64,000 nt of DNA. It comes from Actinocrispum wychmicini (lineage in GTDB: Bacteria; Actinomycetota; Actinomycetes; Mycobacteriales; Pseudonocardiaceae). The notes under the pieces were generated by a model. That model saw only the letters and a list, made by a program, of their open reading frames with translations. It had not been told where the DNA came from and searched no databases. The stretch spans positions 62,001 to 126,000 of the forward strand of contig NZ_SLWS01000007.1 in assembly GCF_004345645.1 (NCBI RefSeq), given 5' to 3'. The position numbers and the translations under genes were made by a program. Below, piece after piece: positions 56,975-64,000 of this stretch (positions are counted from its first letter, which is position 1; every line of letters starts with the position of its first letter).

Positions 56975-59900
56975 TCAGGAGCGGCCGGCCGCCGCGGGCA
57001 GCCCGGTCAGGATGAACCCGAGCTGTCGGTCCAGGGTGTAGCCCTCACAGTTCGCCGATGTGCTGGCGAAGTACTCGTTGTTGACGACGCACCGATACAA
57101 CGGTGTGCTGGCGGTGTCCGCCGGCGCCGCAGTCCAGATCTGACCGAGGCTCCCCAGCACGGTCTTGCCCTCGCACGCCGGATCGGTCGACAGGAACGTG
57201 TCCACCCCGTTGACACAGCTGGTCAACGGTTGCGTGCCGGGTTGCGGGATCATCGCCACCAGGCCGGCGACACCGCCGTTCTCATACCCGACCGGTCCAC
57301 CATGGACAGTGTCGAAATGGTCGTAGTCGAAGGCACTGTAGTAGCGGGTCAACGGCGCGTACGCGAGGGTGTAGCCGAGCAGGCCATCTTTCGTGGCTCC
57401 CTCACAATCCGAGCGTGTCGAGTCGAAATGGTCACTCGCCGTGCGGCACCGGTAGATCGCCAGCGAAGGCAGGTTCGTCGGTGCCGCGGTGTACACCCGG
57501 CCGATCTCACCCACCACGGTTTTGCCTTCACACGCCGGGTCGGCCGAGGTGAACGCGTCACTGCCGAACTTGCACGAGTACAACACGCGGGTGTTCGGTT
57601 GACCGTCCGCGGCGAGCATGCCCAACGAGGTGTCGAAGTGATAGCCGTCCGGCATCGCCTCGCTGGTGGTGGTGCTCGACCGGTCACCAGCGGCATTAAC
57701 GGTACGGCCGAGCTGCCCGTCCGGCGGCTCGGGATACCGTGCCAGGGTCTGGATCTGAGTGTCGGTGGCTATCCCGAGGAACGCGTGCACCTCGTCCGCC
57801 GCGCCGGTGAGGAATTCGGCCGGGCTGCCGTTGATCTTCCCGCGGCCGATCGCGAACCCACCACTGGCCTGCCACAACGCCACCTCGGAGCGGGCACCGG
57901 CCAGTTGACCGTCCACATACAGCCGCAGCTGGCGTTTGCCGTAGTCGTACACCCCGACCAGGTGGGTCCAGCGGTTGGCCACCGCGGGCGCCGTCGACTG
58001 CGCGTACAGCAGTCCGGCGGAGTCGGTGTCGTTGGGCGGTGCGCCGAACACCCACCGGCCGATCTCCGGCCGGTACTGCAGCACGAACCCGCTCATTCGT
58101 CCGCCGTCCTGACTCAGCACGGTGGCCGCCCGGTCGGTGCGGGTCAGGCGGGCCCACGCGGAGACGGTGAAACTCTCGTTGAACGGGGTGACGCTGCGGG
58201 TCGTGGTGGCCTGCCCGTTGATGCCGTCGAGCTGGATTGCCTTGCGGATCATCCCGGGTCCGTAGGACACACCTCCGGACGCGGTGGCGTCGTCGTGTCG
58301 CCAGGAGTAGTCCTTGCCGGTGGCTTCGTCGAACCGCCACCCGCCATAGTCCATCGTGGGCACGTCGTCGTGCACCGCGGTGACCTCGCTGTCACCCAGG
58401 GGCTTGCCGAACGCGCGCACGTCGTCGATACCGCTCCAGAAGAACTCAGCGTTCGCACCGGCCCGTTTCGCGCGGCCCATCGACAACGGCCCGGCCGCGT
58501 TCCCGATCGTGACCCCGACCTGGGCGGCAGACAACACCCCGTTGACATACAACCGCAGCTGATGCAGGCCCGCGTTGTAGACCACCGCGAGATGCGTCCA
58601 CTCATGCGCCACCGCGCTTTGCGGGGAGGTCAGCAGCACGGCAGGCGAACTACCGGCCGCAGGTACCGCGATCGCCCACTTGCCGGTGGAGGCGTTGTAC
58701 TGCAGGCGGAACGCGCTTTCCTGGCTGCCGTCCTGGCCGAGCACGGTCCGGTCGGCGGTCGTGTCGGCCAGATAGGCCCACGCGGTCATCGAGAAGTCCC
58801 GGGTGGCGTCCAGCACCGGCCCGGTGGTCTCGGCATAGCCAGGGACAGCGTCGAACCAGGCGGCACGGCCCTTGCGGCCGTTGAAACGCTCCCCACCGCC
58901 CTTGATCGTCGCGGTCAGGCCCCGCCCACTGGAATCCGCGGCCGTGTTACCGCTGGCCTCGTCGAACGTCCAATACCCGGCGTCCGCGGTCGGCATCCCT
59001 GTTCCGCCGCCGTTCTCCGCTGGATAGGAGCCGTATAGCTCGTCGATCCGGTCGCCGGTCAACGGCCCGGTGTACAACCGCACATCATCCACGGTGCCCG
59101 GCCAGAACTGCGCGGCGGCGCCGTTCACCTTCCCCCGGCCGATCGCCACCCCACCTGAGGCCTGCCACGGCGTGTTCACTGTTCCGTCGCCGCGCCGGGT
59201 GCCATCCACATACAGGCGGATCGTCTTGGCCTGCTTGTCATACACGCCGACCAGGTGGACCCAGGCGTTCACGTCGGCCGGCGCCACGTCCACCGCCGCT
59301 TGCGTGATGGGTGCGTTGTCGGTGTCGGACTCGGGCATCTCGAAGGTCCAGTACCCGCGGAGATGGTCCTGGTCTACCACGTGCCCGAGCCGGAACTTAC
59401 TCGTCCGCGTGCCGTCGACACTCAGCACTGTCCGTCGGCACTCCGACGCGGTGGCCAGGTCGCATTGCTGGTCCGGGAGATACGCCCAGGCGGCTACCGT
59501 GAAGCTGTCGTCCGTGCGCAGGTCCACACCAGTACTGGTGACCGTTCCGGTCGTGCCGTCGAACTTGACCGCGTTACCCACCCGGCCTGGAGCGAACGTG
59601 GCCCCCGGGTTCAAGGTCGCCGGCCGGGTACCGACCGCGTCCCCCAAGGTGGTGCCGCTGGACTCGTCCAGCCGCCAGTCGTGCACCAACGTCAGATCCC
59701 GGCCCGCCATCGCCCGAACCTCATCAGCGAACAACGACCGACCATAGACCTGCACGTCGTCCACCGCGGCCGGCAGGAAGTTGCCCCACGCCGTCGCCCA
59801 CCGCGCCCGACCCACATCAAAACTGGATGTCGCGTTCCACGGCGTGGTCGAACTACCGGTCGCCGACAACACACCGTTGACATACAACAACATGTCCCCG

Positions 59901-62900
59901 GTGCTGGCTTGATACACCACTGCCAGGTGCGTCCACACCCCTACTTGCGGGGTCTCGGCCGACCGGACCCGCACCGCCGTCGGGCTGTCGACATCCGAGC
60001 CGTGCATGGCGAATGCCCAATGGTCATCGGCTTTCCCGGTGTACCCCAGCCAGAACATCGACGAGTGCGCGCCGTTCTGGCTGGCCACCGCCGCCCACCC
60101 GTCCGGCTTGCTGGTCAGCTTCACCCACGCCGCCACCGAGAAACTTCCCTGAGTGTCCACCGCCTTCGTGGAGGTGACGAAGTCATCGGCCCCGTCCAAG
60201 TTCACCGCGAGGTCATCGGGGTCCGGATTGGCGTTCTGGCCACCAGTCCACGCCGCACCACCCATGACCGTGCCACTATGCGGATCCTCGCGGCCGGAGC
60301 TGTCCTTGGCGTCCCCGTCCAACTTCCACGACAACGCCTTCACATTCTCGCCACTCACGATCCCCTGGATCTCCTCGATCGAGATCGCCCGACTGAACGC
60401 ACGCAGCTCATCCACCCCACCCGGCCAGAAGTTCCCGGGCAGCCCGTTCCGCTTGCCCCGCCCGATGACAAACTTGCCGGTCGCCTTCACCACACTCGAC
60501 GCGGTCGCCGGCCCGGCCAGCCGCCCACCGACATACAGTCGCAACTGTTTGCTCGGCGCGTCATACACCGCCGTCAGATGCGTCCAATCCTTGGTCCCGA
60601 CCACAGCCAGTTCGGTCGAGCGAACCATCACACCACCCGGCTGATCACCATCAACCGCAGGCATCGAGAACTCCCACCGGCCGCCGTCCACCTCCCGATA
60701 CCCCAGCGAGAACCCACTGACCTTGTCACCGTCCTGCGACAACACGGTGACCGTGGCGCCCGGGTCCAGGTGCCGGTCCACCTTCACCCACGCCGCGACC
60801 GAAAAACTCTGATCCGTACGCAGCACCGGCCCGCCCGCCGAAACCTGATCGTCCACACCGTCCAACTGCACCGCGTTGTTCGACGCGCCGTGCTCGGCGA
60901 AGGTGGCGCCGTTCTCCAGCACCAGCATGTCCCCGCCCGGGATAGCGTTCGTGGCCGTCGTACCATCTGGCTCGTCGAACTTCCAGTGTCCGATCTGGAC
61001 GTTGTCGCGGGACACCGCGGCACGCACCTCAGCGTCCGTCAGCACCCGGTCATACGCGTGGACCTCGTCGATCGACCCCGGCCAGTACTTCCCGTACCCG
61101 GTGCCCTGCTTCTCCTGGCCGATCCGCAGCAAACCCTCCGCATTCCACGGAGTGGTTTGCCGGCCGGCCGAACCGGCCAACACACCGTTGACATACAGCC
61201 TCATCTGCTGACTGGCCCCGTCGTACGTGCCTGTCAGATGGGTCCACTCCCCCGCCACCGCCAGCGTGGAGGACCGTGCGACAAAGACGTTGCTATACGA
61301 CCCGTCGAAGGCCGTCATCACGAACACCCACCGCTTGTTCGTCCCCTCGTACTCCACACTCGCACCGGCGACGCTGGTCCCGTCCTGGCTGACCACCGCG
61401 TACGACCCGTCGTCGACCCGGTCCAGCTTCACCCACGCCGACATCGAGAAACTCGCATCCGTACGCACCGTGTTCGGCGCCGTCACACACGCGCCGGTCC
61501 CATCCAGACGCACCGCCGAGCCCACCGCGCCCGGCCCGTAGATCACGTTCCCGTTCGGTGTGCCGTCCCGGAACCCCAGGTTCGCGTCGTCCTTCGTGTT
61601 CCCCTCGAACGACCACTGCGCCAACGGCCCATTCCCCGGACGCACATAAAAGTGATATACCTTCGTATCGCTGCGATGCCCGGCCCGATCGACACTCTGC
61701 ACATACAGATCCCGCGGACCGTCCCCCGGCGGGGTCAACGTCACAGTCGCCGGACCGCCCAACCGATCCGCATCCACCCGGTTCAACGGCCCATCCGACG
61801 GCGGATCGTTCCAGCCATACAGATAGTGGTCGATGTCCGGCACCGTGACGTTGGGCGTGTCGCTGGTGTCGAAGGTGAACTTCCCCGCGACACCCACCCC
61901 ACCGTGCCACCGGTTGTCGTTCTGGTACAGCAGGCCCTTCACCGACGGCTTGACCCCGGGACCCACCCGGTCCACCACGAACGGCCCCGGACCCCGCCGC
62001 CACTCGTTGGTCTGCGCCAACGACCCGTCGCTCCACACATCCCAGCCACGGACATACCAGTCCGCCTCCTGGCCATCCATGCCCCGCAGATCGACGTCCG
62101 TGGTGTGCGCGGCGCCCGGCATCTGCAGCGAACCCCACCTGTCTTCCAGGACCCCGTTACGCCAGATGTTCCACTGCGGCTTGACCGAATCACCGTCCGC
62201 ATCGGACAGACGAGTCTGCAACCGGATGAAGTCGTCAGCGACATACGACTTGCCGTCACACCACCGGCACGGCGCCTTCATCGGCGGATCCGTCGACAAC
62301 TGATACGCCGGATCCGGCGGCGTGTTATAGGTAACCGTCAACTTCGTCGCCGCCGAGTAATACCGCCGCCACGCCAACTGATCATTCTCGTCGTACGCCT
62401 GCAGATAGAACGCGCTGAACCCACCCCGGGTCACCGCCTTCACATCGAACCCGATCCGCACCGCACCGTTCTCGTTCACACACCCATGCACCGGCGGCGC
62501 GTCCACCGAGGCAAGCGAGTCAGGGCCCGGTTGGTTGTTCCAGGTCAGACCGTCAGTCAACTGACCGTGCACCCAATGCAGGTCCTGCCGCCGCGCCGAA
62601 CAGTTCGGACTGTTGGCCACCTGCACCAGAACCGCCGCATCGAACAACGTCTGGGCACCGGTCAAACCAGTCGTGTCGAACTGCATATAATACCGGGCCA
62701 CCCCGATGTCCTTGCACTCCCCGCTAGGGATGTAACACTTCCCCACCTGCCCGAAATCCGGCCCGGCACCACTGGTCCGCGGAAACGAACTGCCACTCAC
62801 CTTCGACCCGGACAACACCGTGGCCCAGTTGTTCCACCCCGGCGTATGCAACCGCGGATCAATCACCACCGGGAACACCGTCGCCGCATCCGCCAGGAAC

Positions 62901-63676
62901 GCCAGATCCGGCCGCAGCGTCAGCACACCATCCGACAACCCCACACCGACCGCGGCCGACCGAGCCGTCGCGGCATTCTCACCGCTGGCATCCCACATCA
63001 CCGACGCCGGCGCCGAAAACCGCTCCTTACCCGCCTTGTCCACCGCCCGGATCACACCCGCCTCATCCACCGTCACCGTCAAGTCGCCCGCATCCACCCG
63101 CAACCCGAGCGCCGCCAACGCCGGATTGCTCGCCGCCTGCGCGCTGTGCACCACAAACCGCACCGCGACACCATCCCGCTCCGCCACCATCACCAAATCC
63201 ACACCCGCCAACACATCCCGATACGTCGCGGTATCGCCCACCAACACCGGCTCAGGCAACCGACCCGGCCACGACAACGCCACCTTCTGCCCGTCCTGCC
63301 GCACCGTCACCACCGGACCCGCACCACCCGAGGACAACTCCACATCCCCCAACGCCGCCGTCGGCCGCACCACCCCATCCGACTCACGCGCCAACGTCGT
63401 ATCGACCGGCACCCACCCACCAGCCCGCTTGACCCGCACCGGCACCGCACTGAACTCCGCCGTCATCCGGCCATCCGGCTCAGCGAACACCTGCCGCGAC
63501 TCGGACGTGAGCTTCGCCACCGCCACCCGGGAGTGCTGCACCTGCGCCGCCGTGACCGCGGACGCCTCATCCGGCGCCTCGGCCACAAAATCGCGCTTTC
63601 CTAACGGTCCGCCCGCCGGAACCACCAGCAGGCCCGCCAGAACAGCAAGCAGCACAAACACACCAACTGCGCGCAC
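56975..63676 (-). CDS. Giant secreted protein with six LamG domains
   Basis: GTG 63674-63676 (VRAVGVFVLL), with AGGGGG upstream, starts a signal peptide directly. A start at 63781 would add about 35 residues before it. 2233 residues. The N-terminal ~680 residues include a DNRLRE-like region (YYMQFDTTGLTG). Six LamG (concanavalin-A-like) domains begin near residues 684, 900, 1112, 1329, 1565 and 1779. Each opens like GYWTFDEASG and contains RLYVNGV and DEVxAF-type strands. The last ~220 residues hold short Cys repeats (YSCKFGSDAFTSADPACEG). It is probably a cell-surface or matrix adhesin binding glycans. It lies 33 bp before the RHS toxin and may help display or deliver it. Confidence 0.88.
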   Translation of the reverse strand: MRAVGVFVLLAVLAGLLVVPAGGPLGKRDFVAEAPDEASAVTAAQVQHSRVAVAKLTSESRQVFAEPDGRMTAEFSAVPVRVKRAGGWVPVDTTLARESDGVVRPTAALGDVELSSGGAGPVVTVRQDGQKVALSWPGRLPEPVLVGDTATYRDVLAGVDLVMVAERDGVAVRFVVHSAQAASNPALAALGLRVDAGDLTVTVDEAGVIRAVDKAGKERFSAPASVMWDASGENAATARSAAVGVGLSDGVLTLRPDLAFLADAATVFPVVIDPRLHTPGWNNWATVLSGSKVSGSSFPRTSGAGPDFGQVGKCYIPSGECKDIGVARYYMQFDTTGLTGAQTLFDAAVLVQVANSPNCSARRQDLHWVHGQLTDGLTWNNQPGPDSLASVDAPPVHGCVNENGAVRIGFDVKAVTRGGFSAFYLQAYDENDQLAWRRYYSAATKLTVTYNTPPDPAYQLSTDPPMKAPCRWCDGKSYVADDFIRLQTRLSDADGDSVKPQWNIWRNGVLEDRWGSLQMPGAAHTTDVDLRGMDGQEADWYVRGWDVWSDGSLAQTNEWRRGPGPFVVDRVGPGVKPSVKGLLYQNDNRWHGGVGVAGKFTFDTSDTPNVTVPDIDHYLYGWNDPPSDGPLNRVDADRLGGPATVTLTPPGDGPRDLYVQSVDRAGHRSDTKVYHFYVRPGNGPLAQWSFEGNTKDDANLGFRDGTPNGNVIYGPGAVGSAVRLDGTGACVTAPNTVRTDASFSMSAWVKLDRVDDGSYAVVSQDGTSVAGASVEYEGTNKRWVFVMTAFDGSYSNVFVARSSTLAVAGEWTHLTGTYDGASQQMRLYVNGVLAGSAGRQTTPWNAEGLLRIGQEKQGTGYGKYWPGSIDEVHAYDRVLTDAEVRAAVSRDNVQIGHWKFDEPDGTTATNAIPGGDMLVLENGATFAEHGASNNAVQLDGVDDQVSAGGPVLRTDQSFSVAAWVKVDRHLDPGATVTVLSQDGDKVSGFSLGYREVDGGRWEFSMPAVDGDQPGGVMVRSTELAVVGTKDWTHLTAVYDAPSKQLRLYVGGRLAGPATASSVVKATGKFVIGRGKRNGLPGNFWPGGVDELRAFSRAISIEEIQGIVSGENVKALSWKLDGDAKDSSGREDPHSGTVMGGAAWTGGQNANPDPDDLAVNLDGADDFVTSTKAVDTQGSFSVAAWVKLTSKPDGWAAVASQNGAHSSMFWLGYTGKADDHWAFAMHGSDVDSPTAVRVRSAETPQVGVWTHLAVVYQASTGDMLLYVNGVLSATGSSTTPWNATSSFDVGRARWATAWGNFLPAAVDDVQVYGRSLFADEVRAMAGRDLTLVHDWRLDESSGTTLGDAVGTRPATLNPGATFAPGRVGNAVKFDGTTGTVTSTGVDLRTDDSFTVAAWAYLPDQQCDLATASECRRTVLSVDGTRTSKFRLGHVVDQDHLRGYWTFEMPESDTDNAPITQAAVDVAPADVNAWVHLVGVYDKQAKTIRLYVDGTRRGDGTVNTPWQASGGVAIGRGKVNGAAAQFWPGTVDDVRLYTGPLTGDRIDELYGSYPAENGGGTGMPTADAGYWTFDEASGNTAADSSGRGLTATIKGGGERFNGRKGRAAWFDAVPGYAETTGPVLDATRDFSMTAWAYLADTTADRTVLGQDGSQESAFRLQYNASTGKWAIAVPAAGSSPAVLLTSPQSAVAHEWTHLAVVYNAGLHQLRLYVNGVLSAAQVGVTIGNAAGPLSMGRAKRAGANAEFFWSGIDDVRAFGKPLGDSEVTAVHDDVPTMDYGGWRFDEATGKDYSWRHDDATASGGVSYGPGMIRKAIQLDGINGQATTTRSVTPFNESFTVSAWARLTRTDRAATVLSQDGGRMSGFVLQYRPEIGRWVFGAPPNDTDSAGLLYAQSTAPAVANRWTHLVGVYDYGKRQLRLYVDGQLAGARSEVALWQASGGFAIGRGKINGSPAEFLTGAADEVHAFLGIATDTQIQTLARYPEPPDGQLGRTVNAAGDRSSTTTSEAMPDGYHFDTSLGMLAADGQPNTRVLYSCKFGSDAFTSADPACEGKTVVGEIGRVYTAAPTNLPSLAIYRCRTASDHFDSTRSDCEGATKDGLLGYTLAYAPLTRYYSAFDYDHFDTVHGGPVGYENGGVAGLVAMIPQPGTQPLTSCVNGVDTFLSTDPACEGKTVLGSLGQIWTAAPADTASTPLYRCVVNNEYFASTSANCEGYTLDRQLGFILTGLPAAAGRS

Positions 63677-64000
63677 CAGGATTCCCCCTCGGCTCACGCG
63701 AGCCCAGCCCCGCGCGTTTTGATGAGTCTTTACCCAGACTTGCCGATCAACGCTGACCTGCAAAGACTCCATTGGAACCAATTGTCAGTAACACCCTGAC
63801 CACCAACCCTCGCCCACCAACCGGTGGGAGCACTGCCCACACGGACACGGCACCTCGGACCGACCGTTCAGCATGGACAGTTGAACACCACACCACGACC
63901 CAGCCGACAGTTGATCACCACAACGCCAGGCGCATCCCTGTCCTGAAAGTCCGTAACGAAACATGTGCCCGGAACGACGAGTCGTCCACCAGAGGGGCCG
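63677..64000. other. Upstream region of the LamG-RHS operon
   Basis: No supported gene. The leftward promoter of the three-gene operon should lie here. A small hairpin, CCCACC with GGTGGG (about 63814-63829), is visible. I cannot assign -10/-35 boxes with confidence. Confidence 0.4.

Noticed and set aside
59255..63604. 1449-aa forward frame opposite the LamG gene
   Set aside because: Arg/His/Pro-rich antisense shadow. The LamG frame explains the region.
63814..63829. CCCACC/GGTGGG hairpin as an operator or terminator
   Set aside because: Only 6 bp of stem and no gene ending there. Chance is likely in high-GC DNA.

Overview
The window is high-GC DNA (roughly two thirds G+C by eye) with actinobacterial gene families throughout: BTAD/NB-ARC/TPR (AfsR-type) regulators, an EACC1-type caspase pair, type VII secretion EccC remains, DUF2690, IS families typical of actinomycetes, and GTG starts behind GGAGG-like ribosome sites. 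I infer a filamentous actinomycete, plausibly of the Pseudonocardiales. I cannot name the species. No tRNA, rRNA or CRISPR array was seen.

Left part (1-13 kb): an integrative-element-like block. It has Cys-rich zinc-finger-type small proteins, a GntR-type repressor with a palindromic operator, and a small gene translationally coupled to a frameshifted tyrosine recombinase. Into this are set a relic of a Tn3-family transposase, an EACC1/caspase effector pair (3.7-5.5 kb) and an NB-ARC/TPR STAND protein (9.0-11.2 kb).

Middle-left (12.6-30.3 kb): a graveyard with some intact genes. Broken genes include a secreted peptide with one in-frame amber codon, an acetyl-CoA hydrolase/transferase truncated at the 5' end with one ochre codon, a large TPR protein with one frameshift, at least five transposase copies or relics, a flavoprotein oxidoreductase with about three frameshifts and a recombinase relic. 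Intact genes are a HEPN-type (ApeA-like) protein, an ISAzo13-family transposase and a two-gene operon with a polytopic M48 metallopeptidase.

Centre (30.3-34 kb): a clearly AT-richer three-gene operon for an MFS transporter, a D-Ala-D-Ala-ligase-like enzyme with altered acceptor-site residues, and an ATP-grasp amino-acid ligase. This looks like a compact imported peptide-making or resistance cassette.

Right-centre (34.3-50.4 kb): a LuxR relic, a DUF2690 secreted protein divergent from a SARP/NB-ARC/TPR regulator, a methyltransferase relic, a complete IS5-family element with 15-bp perfect ends, and a conflict-type cluster. The cluster is a stand-alone nucleotidyl-cyclase-like protein, a protein with one membrane segment, and a cyclase-like/NB-ARC/TPR fusion with a young 120-bp repeat array. 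A quinone-oxidoreductase/HxlR pair follows, bracketed by inverted copies of one IS. After it comes a mosaic of fragments (EccC, FCD-like, recombinase, IS21).

Right end (50.4-63.7 kb): three genes on the minus strand, in transcription order a six-LamG-domain secreted protein, a 1925-residue RHS protein with a unique C-terminal nuclease-like tip, and a DUF4304 protein. I read this as a polymorphic-toxin locus with its candidate immunity gene.

Taken together, this is an accessory island rich in mobile DNA, programmed-death/defence-type proteins and inter-bacterial toxin genes. The many single-base lesions could be real decay or sequencing error. Reads would settle which.
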